From positions 1-5,529 of the forward strand of contig JADZDN010000141.1 in assembly GCA_020851015.1 (NCBI GenBank): DNA of 5,529 nt, written 5' to 3'. Each line of letters begins with the position of its first letter. Position 1 is the stretch's first letter. The stretch comes from Alphaproteobacteria bacterium (GTDB taxonomy: Bacteria > Pseudomonadota > Alphaproteobacteria > JAEULC01). The notes below the pieces were generated by a model that had not been told where the DNA came from, did no database searches, and saw only the letters and a list, made by a program, of their open reading frames with translations. Shown one piece after another: positions 1-5,529 of this stretch. Made by a program: the position numbers and the translations under genes.

Positions 1-371
1 ATCCGGGCGAGCAGACCTTCCCGGTCTCGTGCTTCGTGGTGAAGCGCGGCGGCATGGTGGTGTTCTGCGCGGGCACCACCGGCTACAACCTCACCTTCGA
101 CGCGCGCTTCGTGTGGATGCGCCAGAAGCGCATCCAGGGCAGCCACTTCGCCAACCTGCTGCAGGCCAGCCAAGCCAACCACCTGGTGGTCGAGCGGCGC
201 ATCGATCCCTGCATGTCCGAGGTGTTCTCGTGGGACGACATCCCGCGCGCGCATACCAAGATGATGCAGAACAAGCACAAGCCCGGGAACATGGCGGTGC
301 TGGTGCAGGCCAAGCGCCCGGGCATGCGCACGATCGAGGACGCGATCGAGGCGTGGAACGAGGGACGGTGA
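1..371 (+). CDS. ccr: Crotonyl-CoA carboxylase/reductase, C-terminal fragment (5' end outside window)
   Basis: This is the last 122 residues of a protein that normally has about 430; the reading frame begins at base 3 and ends at TGA 369-371. Crotonyl-CoA carboxylase/reductase is a cytosolic, NADPH-dependent enzyme of the medium-chain dehydrogenase/reductase superfamily. It reductively carboxylates crotonyl-CoA to ethylmalonyl-CoA, the signature step of the ethylmalonyl-CoA pathway for acetyl-CoA assimilation. The fragment carries family-specific stretches: FPVSCFVVKRGG, CAGTTGYNLTFDARF, WMRQKRIQGSHFAN near fragment residues 38-51, a middle segment RRIDPCMSEVFSWDDIP, and a tail PGNMAVLVQAKRPG. 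The histidine of QGSHF may be the CO2-pocket histidine described for this family; that assignment is from memory and is an inference. The neighbouring mcd gene supports the pathway assignment. Ordinary quinone oxidoreductases lack these motifs, so the call is firm. Confidence 0.94.
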   Translation, partial: PGEQTFPVSCFVVKRGGMVVFCAGTTGYNLTFDARFVWMRQKRIQGSHFANLLQASQANHLVVERRIDPCMSEVFSWDDIPRAHTKMMQNKHKPGNMAVLVQAKRPGMRTIEDAIEAWNEGR

Positions 372-399
372 CGGTAGCAGGGCTTGCCTTTGCCTCCCA

Positions 400-423
400 T
401 TAAGATAATAATTTTTATCTTAA
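400..423. promoter_or_regulatory. AT-rich near-perfect palindrome upstream of the ATPase gene
   Basis: Two perfect 9-base inverted arms, TTAAGATAA (400-408) and TTATCTTAA (415-423), flank a 6-base centre TAATTT. Counting the centre, the 24 bases are dyad-symmetric with a single mismatched pair (409/414). Only 2 of the 24 bases are G or C, in an otherwise GC-rich region. It lies 28 bases after the ccr stop and 17 bases before the ATPase start codon, so it could be an operator or promoter-overlapping site for the ATPase gene. GATAAT at 404-409 resembles a -10 box, but the best upstream TTGCCT (384-389) is only 14 bases away, so a sigma-70 promoter is not well supported. The stem is too AT-rich for a typical intrinsic terminator. 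The symmetry is seen directly; the function is inferred. Confidence 0.5.
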
Positions 424-427
424 GGGC

Positions 428-432
428 GGAGG
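428..432 (+). promoter_or_regulatory. Ribosome binding site of the ATPase gene
   Basis: GGAGG lies 8 bases before GTG 441, an ideal Shine-Dalgarno match and distance. It decides the GTG start, since no ATG lies nearby in this frame. It also shows that the gene has its own translation signal and does not depend on coupling to ccr. Confidence 0.75.
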
Positions 433-440
433 TTGTATAA

Positions 441-1955
441 GTGGTTGAAACTTGGGGATTTTATGGCCGTAGCGCGGAAATAGACGAGCTGCGGGCAATT
501 GTTGATTCAGGTCGCTGGTTTTTCTGCTCCATCTCAGGCCGCCGCCGCATTGGCAAGACGTCGCTGATTCGAGCGGCACTTCACGGCGTCGCGAGAAATC
601 GCCGGGTCTTCTACATGCAGGTTCCGGACAGCGACGAGCGCGGCGTAGTCCAGGCGTTTCGCGAGGCGATCGAAGATGTTGGCGTGGCGCCCGAAGAAGC
701 CCGGAAGATTAGGACTCTGTCGGACATGGCGCGACAGATCGGCGCATGGTGCAAGCGCGATGTAATCATCGTGCTCGATGAGTTTCAGTACTTTCATCGT
801 CAGGCTCTTTCCTCCTTCACCTCTTTCCTGCAGGCACAAGTGGACGCGCTTCGCGACACAGCCGTCGGAGGACTCTTCGTCCTTGGGTCGATCCATACTG
901 AGATGACCGCGATCCTGGAGGACCGCTACTCGCCCCTGTTCAATCGTGTCACCCATCGGATTCAAGTCGGTCATTGGGACTTCGCGACGCTTTTCGAGGT
1001 GTTTCGTCGCCACCAAATCACAACGCCTGTGCATCAGCTCTTCTTGTGGGCCATGTTCGAGGGCGTTCCCAAGTTCTATCGCGATTGTTTTGAGCGCGGT
1101 GTGCTGACGGAGCGGCCAAGTCATCGTCATGAAACTCTAATTCGCCTCTTCTTTGATGGATCGAGCCCCCTACGCGACGAGGCCGAAAACTGGTTCCTTC
1201 GCGAGTTGAGGGGAAGATATGACACGATCCTGAAGATGCTCGCGACGCAAGGCCCTTGTTCACATGGCGACCTAACGCGAGAATACGCAGGCGCTAGCGA
1301 ATCGGGTGAAAAGCAGCTAGGCGGCTATCTGAAGGTATTGTCCGAGAAATACCGCATTGTCGACAAGCAGCTTCCGATTTTTTCAAGGAAGGGCGAACGC
1401 AAAACGCGCTATCTGATCACGGACAATTTTCTGTCGGCATGGTTGGCCGTCATTGGAAGACAAGTTGAGCGATCGCGAGTGCTGCCGGTCGAGGACGCTG
1501 TTCGGCGTGCGGATGTCGGCCTCCAAGCTGTCGAAGGGTTCGCCTTCGAGAAGCTGATCCATGAGATACATGAGGAATGCTCACGGAAGGCGGTTGGCGA
1601 CTTTCCGCTATCTGACCGCATAAAAGGCTACTGGAACAAACCGGATGGCTCAGACATTGAGATAGATCTTGTGGCGATAAACGACGGCGCAAGAATCGTT
1701 CGTTTCGGTTCATGCAAGCGCTCGGCATCCGCGCACGATTCTACGGCGTTGGCTGCATTCCAAAGCCACGTCGGGCGGTTTCTTGCCACAGGCGAAGGAC
1801 GACGCTTCACAGGCTGGCAGCAGCAGATGGTGCTATTCAGTCCGGAATTCGATTCCGGGCAACGCCAGCGGCTGGAGTCGAGCGGCTATATCTGCCGGGA
1901 CCTGAGGGACTACGATCGGTGGCTCGGTGGAGGACGCCTGCCAAATGCAGCATGA
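441..1955 (+). CDS. P-loop ATPase of the archaeal-type ATPase / DUF234 group
   Basis: A 504-residue protein starting at GTG behind a strong GGAGG. The N-terminal part resembles the ATP-binding domain of the archaeal-type ATPase family (STAND/AAA-related): FYGR at residues 7-10, Walker A GRRRIGKTS at 33-41, Walker B VIIVLDEFQYF at 108-118 (D113, E114), a sensor-like LFVLGS at 145-150, and DRYSPLFNR at 161-169. Residues about 255-315 look like a winged-helix segment, followed by TRYLITDNFLSAW (322-334), typical of DUF234 proteins. The C-terminal part resembles a PD-(D/E)XK nuclease fold: FEKLIHE at 369-375, EIDLVAI at 407-413, and GSCKRS at 423-428. The usual acid two residues before the lysine is a serine (S424), so nuclease activity is doubtful. 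The cellular role of this group is not established; association with DNA or mobile elements is often suspected. No signal peptide or membrane segment is seen. Its composition is lower in GC than the neighbours, and it separates ccr from mcd, which suggests horizontal acquisition. The family call is confident; the function is unknown. Confidence 0.9.
   Translation: MVETWGFYGRSAEIDELRAIVDSGRWFFCSISGRRRIGKTSLIRAALHGVARNRRVFYMQVPDSDERGVVQAFREAIEDVGVAPEEARKIRTLSDMARQIGAWCKRDVIIVLDEFQYFHRQALSSFTSFLQAQVDALRDTAVGGLFVLGSIHTEMTAILEDRYSPLFNRVTHRIQVGHWDFATLFEVFRRHQITTPVHQLFLWAMFEGVPKFYRDCFERGVLTERPSHRHETLIRLFFDGSSPLRDEAENWFLRELRGRYDTILKMLATQGPCSHGDLTREYAGASESGEKQLGGYLKVLSEKYRIVDKQLPIFSRKGERKTRYLITDNFLSAWLAVIGRQVERSRVLPVEDAVRRADVGLQAVEGFAFEKLIHEIHEECSRKAVGDFPLSDRIKGYWNKPDGSDIEIDLVAINDGARIVRFGSCKRSASAHDSTALAAFQSHVGRFLATGEGRRFTGWQQQMVLFSPEFDSGQRQRLESSGYICRDLRDYDRWLGGGRLPNAA
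1929..1933 (+). promoter_or_regulatory. Probable ribosome binding site of mcd, inside the ATPase gene
   Basis: GGAGG lies 11 bases before ATG 1945, within the last codons of the ATPase gene. It favours ATG 1945 over the upstream in-frame GTG 1927, which has no purine-rich sequence at a suitable distance. The spacing is slightly long, so the start remains probable, not certain. Confidence 0.6.
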
Positions 1956-3615
1956 ACTCGGTCACGTTACGCTGAAGGAGCGCTGCACATCAGCGCTCGC
2001 CGCCGCCGAGGCGCTGGGCGATGCGGCGCGGCGCGCGCTTTCCGCCAGGGTCGCGAAGAACGGCGCGGTCGATGCCGCCGCGCTGGAGCGCGAGCAGTTC
2101 GCCGCGCATGCCTATGCCTGGCTTGCGACCTACGTCGAGGCGCTGCGCCAAAGCCTGGGCTGGGCCGAGCGCCTGAAAGCCGAGGGCAAGCTTGGCGAAC
2201 TTGAAACCCTGATGCTCGCGGCCGGCTTCGGCGAGTACCTCGCGCAGATCGCGGGCGGCATCGCGCTGTCGCAGGTCGAGATCGCGCGGCCCCAGGATAT
2301 CGGCGTGGACGACGCGGCGGTCGAGGCTTTCCGCGCGGCTCCCGCCGTCAAGGCGCTGATCGCGGGCAACGCGGCGGCCTTGCGCCAGCGCATCGGCGCG
2401 CTGATCGCGTCCCTGCCCGAGGGGGCGGAGTTCGGCGACCCGGCGCTGGACGACGAGGCGCTGGTCCTGATGCGCGACCAGTTCCGCCGCTTTGGCGCGG
2501 AGCACGTCACGCCCTTCGCGCCGGACTGGCACAGGAAGGACCAGCTCATCCCGATCGATCTGGTCGACCGCATCGCCGACCTGGGCGTGTTCGGGCTTAC
2601 CGTGCCCGAGGCGCATGGCGGGCTCGGCCTCGGCAAGACGGCGATGTGCGTGGTGACGGAGGAGCTGAGCCGCGCCTATATCGGCGTGGGGTCCCTCGGG
2701 ACCCGCTCGGAGATTGCCGCGGAACTGATCCGCCTGGGCGGCACCGAGGAGCAGAAACGGAAATACCTTCCGCGCATCGCCTCGGGCGCGATCCTGCCGA
2801 CGGCGGTGTTCACCGAGCCGGGCACGGGCTCGGACCTTGGCAGTCTGCGCACCCGCGCGGTGCGCGACGGGGACGCCTATCGCGTGACCGGCAACAAGAC
2901 CTGGATCACCCACGCCGCGCGCGCCGACCTGATGACGCTCTTGGTGCGCACCGACCCGAACGAGAAGGGCTACAAGGGACTGTCGATGTTCCTGGCCGAG
3001 AAGCCGCGCGGCACTGATGCCGACCCGTTCCCGGCCCCGGGCATGCGGGGCGGCGAGATCCGCGTGCTCGGCTATCGCGGCATGAAGGAATACGAGATCG
3101 GCTTCGACAACTTCGCCGTGCCGGCCGCGGACCTGTTGGGCGGCGCGGAGGGGCAGGGATTCAAGCAGCTCATGGCCACGTTCGAATCCGCCCGCATCCA
3201 GACGGCGGCGCGCGCGGTGGGCGTGGCGGTCAACGCGATGGAGCTGGGTCTGAACTACGCGAAGCAGCGCTTCCAGTTCGGCAAGCCGATCGTCGAGTTC
3301 CCGCGCGTCGGCGGCAAGCTCGCTTGGATGGCCGTGGAGACCATGCTGGCGCGCCAGCTCAGCTACTACGCCGCGCGCCAGAAGGACCACGACCGGCGCT
3401 GCGACATCGAGGCGGGGATGGCCAAGCTGCTCGCCGCGCGCGTTGCGTGGTCGAACGCCGACAACGCACTGCAGATCCACGGCGGCAACGGCTATGCCGA
3501 GGAATATCCGATCAGCCGCGTGCTGTGCGACGCCCGTATCCTCAACATCTTCGAAGGCGCCGCCGAGATCCAGGCCGGCGTCATCGCCCGCGGGCTGCTG
3601 GGCGGGCGGAACTAG
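1945..3615 (+). CDS. mcd: (2S)-Methylsuccinyl-CoA dehydrogenase (acyl-CoA dehydrogenase family)
   Basis: This 556-residue flavoprotein would oxidise (2S)-methylsuccinyl-CoA to mesaconyl-CoA in the ethylmalonyl-CoA pathway. Ordinary acyl-CoA dehydrogenases have about 380-400 residues. Here a helical N-terminal extension of about 150 residues precedes the core, including AAHAYAWLATYVEALRQ and GFGEYLAQIAGGIALSQ, as in known Mcd proteins. The core shows the family signatures: TEPGTGSDLGS from residue 290 (FAD/substrate loop), KTWITHA around W320, RFQFGKPI at 442-449, QIHGGNGY at 510-517, and NIFEGAAEIQ, whose glutamate (E537) aligns with the catalytic base of medium-chain acyl-CoA dehydrogenase. 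The tail ends at TAG 3613-3615. ATG 1945 is chosen for its upstream GGAGG; GTG 1927 would add six residues. The gene overlaps the ATPase stop by 11 bases, so translation may be coupled. Linkage to ccr supports the specific substrate. Another branched acyl-CoA dehydrogenase is possible but unlikely given the N-terminal extension. Confidence 0.93.
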   Translation: MQHELGHVTLKERCTSALAAAEALGDAARRALSARVAKNGAVDAAALEREQFAAHAYAWLATYVEALRQSLGWAERLKAEGKLGELETLMLAAGFGEYLAQIAGGIALSQVEIARPQDIGVDDAAVEAFRAAPAVKALIAGNAAALRQRIGALIASLPEGAEFGDPALDDEALVLMRDQFRRFGAEHVTPFAPDWHRKDQLIPIDLVDRIADLGVFGLTVPEAHGGLGLGKTAMCVVTEELSRAYIGVGSLGTRSEIAAELIRLGGTEEQKRKYLPRIASGAILPTAVFTEPGTGSDLGSLRTRAVRDGDAYRVTGNKTWITHAARADLMTLLVRTDPNEKGYKGLSMFLAEKPRGTDADPFPAPGMRGGEIRVLGYRGMKEYEIGFDNFAVPAADLLGGAEGQGFKQLMATFESARIQTAARAVGVAVNAMELGLNYAKQRFQFGKPIVEFPRVGGKLAWMAVETMLARQLSYYAARQKDHDRRCDIEAGMAKLLAARVAWSNADNALQIHGGNGYAEEYPISRVLCDARILNIFEGAAEIQAGVIARGLLGGRN

Positions 3616-3652
3616 CGCGGCGATATCCATCGGGCTGGGGTCAGCGCGCCCC
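3616..3652. other. Short gap between convergent mcd and cytochrome c genes
   Basis: Only 37 bases separate the two stop codons. GC-rich tracts near both ends (GCGCGG and GCGCGC) could pair weakly, but there is no compact stem followed by a T-run on either strand, so I do not call an intrinsic terminator. Confidence 0.5.
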
Positions 3653-4018
3653 TCACCGCCGCTCCAGCATCCGGTGCAGGTATTCGATCAACTCGCGCCG
3701 CTCGGCGGCATTGTCGATGCCACGGAATTCCATCTTGTTGCCGGGCGCGACCGCCTGCGGGTTCTCCAGGAAGCGGCTGAGCGTCTGGTCGTTCCACTGA
3801 AAGGTAAGGCTGGCCATCGCCGCCGAATAGTCGAAATCCCGGATGCTGCCGGCGCTGTGGCCGAACAGGCCGCCAAGCATCGGCCCGGTGCGGTTGCGGT
3901 CGGGCGAGTGGCAGCCTTCGCAGCGGTCGTAGAGGCGCCTGACGCCTGCCTCGTCCGCGTCGGCGTGGGTTGCGATCAGGCCAAGGGCAAGAACAGCGAG
4001 GCTGCGCCGGACGCTCAC
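3653..4018 (-). CDS. Small secreted class I c-type cytochrome
   Basis: A 121-residue protein read from GTG 4018 to TGA 3655-3653. The N-terminus MSVRRSLAVLALGLIATHADA is a Sec-type signal peptide (basic start, hydrophobic stretch, small residues before a cleavage site near residue 21), so the mature protein of about 100 residues should be periplasmic. Haem is attached covalently at CEGCH (residues 33-37, proximal ligand H37). RTGPMLGGLFG (43-53) and PGNKMEF (92-98) follow the cytochrome c2/c550 pattern, with M96 the probable distal ligand. A C-terminal helix (ELIEYLHRM) completes the fold. It is presumably a one-electron carrier; its partner is not evident. The start is placed at the GTG that overlaps the hyuB stop by 4 bases (GTGA), since the signal peptide begins exactly there. 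The frame stays open far upstream inside hyuB, which is a high-GC effect. No strong Shine-Dalgarno is visible, so translation is probably coupled to hyuB. Confidence 0.9.
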   Translation of the reverse strand: MSVRRSLAVLALGLIATHADADEAGVRRLYDRCEGCHSPDRNRTGPMLGGLFGHSAGSIRDFDYSAAMASLTFQWNDQTLSRFLENPQAVAPGNKMEFRGIDNAAERRELIEYLHRMLERR

Positions 4019-5529
4019 GCCCCGCGCCGCAGCTTCTCGGTCGCCGCGCGGTCCACCGTCAGCGGCTCGCCGGCCAGCGCCACGCCGAACCTCGCGCGCG
4101 CCTGGTCGGGCGTGAAGTAGCCGCGCTTCACGTCGGCCAGCACCAGCTCGGGCTCGCGCGCCAGGGGATCGCCGTAGCCGCCGCCGCCCGGCGTCGACAC
4201 GGCCACCACGTCGCCCGGGCCGATCTCGATGTTCTGGTCCTTCGAGAGGTGGGGCGGGGTGTAGGCCCGCCCGCCGCGCGTCACCGTCACGCGGTTGACC
4301 CCGCCATCCGTGCCGCCCAGCGCGCCCAGCGGGCCGGTGCGGCCATGGTCCATCACCATCGAGGCGCGCGCCTGGCCGCGGCGCAGGCGGATCCTGTAGT
4401 TCACGCCGAAGCCGCCGCGCCGCTTGCCGGCGCCGCCCGAACCCTCGTGCAGCGAATACTCCTCGAACAGCACGGGATAGTACTGCTCCATCACCTCGAT
4501 CGGCGTGGTCTTGGAGATGCCGATGGTCGAGCAGCCGTTGGAGATGCCGTCGCCCTTGGCGCTGCCCCCATAGCCGCCGCCGCTGATCACGTACATGATG
4601 TAGTTGCGCCCGCGCTCGGGATCGTGGCCGCCCAGCGCCAGGTTGCCCGAGGTGCCGGCGGGTGCCGCGAACAGGCGGTCCGGGATCGCCTTGACCATGG
4701 CGTTGAACACCGCCTCGGCGATGCGCTGGCTGACCTCGGCCGCGCAACCCGAGACGGGCCGCGGATACTCGGCGTAGAGGAACGTGCCCTTCGGGTCTTC
4801 GATGTGCAGCGGGTCGAAGGTGCCGGCGTTGATCGGCACCTCGGGGAAGATGTGCTTGATCGCCAGGTAGACCGACGAGCGGGTGGTGGCGATCACGCTG
4901 TTCATCGGCCCGCGGCAGGGCGGCGAGGACTTCGACAGGTCGAAATGAAGCTCGGTGCCCTCCTTGCGCATCGTCAGGCGGATGACCAGCGGCTCGTCCG
5001 TCACCCCGTCGCTATCGACATAGGATTCGCCCTCGTAGGTGCCGTCGGGGATCGTGGCGATGCGCGCGCGCATCAGCCGCGCCGCGCGCGATTTCAGCTC
5101 GCCGATCGCGCCCTCCACCGTGTCGCGGCCGTATCGGTCGAGCAGGTCGGTCAGGCGCTTCTCGCCGATGGTCAGCGCGGCGGCCTGGCCCTTGATGTCG
5201 CCGATGCGCTGGTCGGCGATGCGGATGTTCGACAGGATGATCGACAGGATCTCCTCGTCCATCACGCCCTGCTTGAACAGCTTCACGGGCGGCAGGCGCA
5301 GGCCTTCCTGCTCGACCTCGGTGGCGTTGGCCGAGAAGCCGCCCGGCACCATGCCGCCGGTATCGGGCCAGTGCCCGGTGTTGCTGAGCCAGCAGAACAA
5401 TTCGCCGCGATAGAAGAACGGCTTCACGAAGCGCACGTCCATCAGGTGCGTGCCGCCGAGATAGGGGTCGTTGACGATGTAGATGTCGCCGGGCTTGAGG
5501 TCCTTGGCGCGGTCGATCACCGCCTTGGC
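4015..5529 (-). CDS. hyuB: Hydantoinase B / 5-oxoprolinase-type subunit (5' end outside window)
   Basis: The frame is open from the right edge of the window to TGA 4017-4015, giving 504 residues. Family members have about 520-600, and the NDPYLGGTHL motif usually lies some 80-90 residues in, while here it is at residues 20-29, so roughly 60-75 N-terminal residues are missing. GTG 5520 is internal and not the true start. Further HyuB motifs are SNTGHWPDTGG (from residue 49), GDIKGQ, SGGGYGGSAKGDG, GSGGAGKRRGG and the glycine-rich PGGGGYGDP at 447-455. These proteins are cytosolic beta-type subunits that work with a HyuA-type ATP-binding subunit to hydrolyse hydantoins, 5-oxoproline or similar cyclic amides; some relatives belong to acetone or acetophenone carboxylases. 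The true substrate cannot be read from the sequence. A hyuA partner would be expected upstream, beyond the right edge. The cytochrome c gene follows directly with a 4-base overlap, so the two form an operon. Confidence 0.93.
   Translation of the reverse strand, partial: AKAVIDRAKDLKPGDIYIVNDPYLGGTHLMDVRFVKPFFYRGELFCWLSNTGHWPDTGGMVPGGFSANATEVEQEGLRLPPVKLFKQGVMDEEILSIILSNIRIADQRIGDIKGQAAALTIGEKRLTDLLDRYGRDTVEGAIGELKSRAARLMRARIATIPDGTYEGESYVDSDGVTDEPLVIRLTMRKEGTELHFDLSKSSPPCRGPMNSVIATTRSSVYLAIKHIFPEVPINAGTFDPLHIEDPKGTFLYAEYPRPVSGCAAEVSQRIAEAVFNAMVKAIPDRLFAAPAGTSGNLALGGHDPERGRNYIMYVISGGGYGGSAKGDGISNGCSTIGISKTTPIEVMEQYYPVLFEEYSLHEGSGGAGKRRGGFGVNYRIRLRRGQARASMVMDHGRTGPLGALGGTDGGVNRVTVTRGGRAYTPPHLSKDQNIEIGPGDVVAVSTPGGGGYGDPLAREPELVLADVKRGYFTPDQARARFGVALAGEPLTVDRAATEKLRRGA

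Noticed and set aside
384..409. Sigma-70 promoter made of TTGCCT (384-389) and GATAAT (404-409)
   Set aside because: The boxes are only 14 bases apart and the -35 match is partial, so I list the palindrome only as a general regulatory candidate.
534..1130. 198-codon minus-strand open frame inside the ATPase gene
   Set aside because: No recognisable domain, and it lies entirely opposite a well-supported coding sequence with Walker A and B motifs.
366..1970. Possible flanking direct repeat: CGGTGACGGTAG (366-377) and CGGTCACGTTAC (1959-1970)
   Set aside because: Only 9 of 12 bases match and both copies lie at or in coding sequence, so it may be chance. It is not good enough for a target-site duplication.
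1990..3630. Long 546-codon open frame on the minus strand opposite mcd
   Set aside because: Its translation is rich in R, A, H, L and D, matches no family I know, and is explained by high GC suppressing stop codons opposite a real gene. The plus-strand mcd has clear motifs over its full length.
3616..3652. Bidirectional terminator between mcd and the cytochrome c gene
   Set aside because: The GC-rich ends are short and self-complementary, with a long loop and no T-run on either strand.
4019..4747. Extension of the cytochrome c frame upstream, giving a 364-residue protein
   Set aside because: The extra part lies inside hyuB in another frame and is low-complexity R/G/A-rich. A proper signal peptide begins exactly at GTG 4018, so the shorter protein is the real one.

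Overview
The window looks like a chromosomal segment of a high-GC alphaproteobacterium-like organism. The lineage is inferred from the base composition of most of the window and from two adjacent genes of the ethylmalonyl-CoA pathway, which is commonest in Alphaproteobacteria. No genus can be fixed from the sequence alone. All five protein genes are accounted for, two of them cut by the window edges. I see no rRNA, tRNA, CRISPR array, transposase or integrase.

Left part, plus strand (1-3615): the 3' end of crotonyl-CoA carboxylase/reductase (ccr), a 69-base AT-rich gap with a near-perfect palindrome, a 504-residue P-loop ATPase of the archaeal-type ATPase/DUF234 group, and a complete methylsuccinyl-CoA dehydrogenase (mcd). 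Ccr and Mcd catalyse an early and a later step of the same route (crotonyl-CoA + CO2 to ethylmalonyl-CoA; methylsuccinyl-CoA to mesaconyl-CoA), so their proximity makes sense. The ATPase between them has no obvious role in that pathway, is lower in GC, and overlaps the start of mcd by 11 bases. It reads as a cargo gene inserted into a metabolic gene pair.

Right part, minus strand (3653-5529): a hydantoinase B/5-oxoprolinase-type subunit (hyuB, 5' end beyond the window) followed, with a 4-base overlap, by a small secreted class I cytochrome c. This operon converges on mcd across a 37-base gap with no convincing terminator.

The most noteworthy point is the ATPase insertion and its AT-rich palindromic leader. 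The rest looks like ordinary metabolism. I found no strong evidence for a wholly new system.
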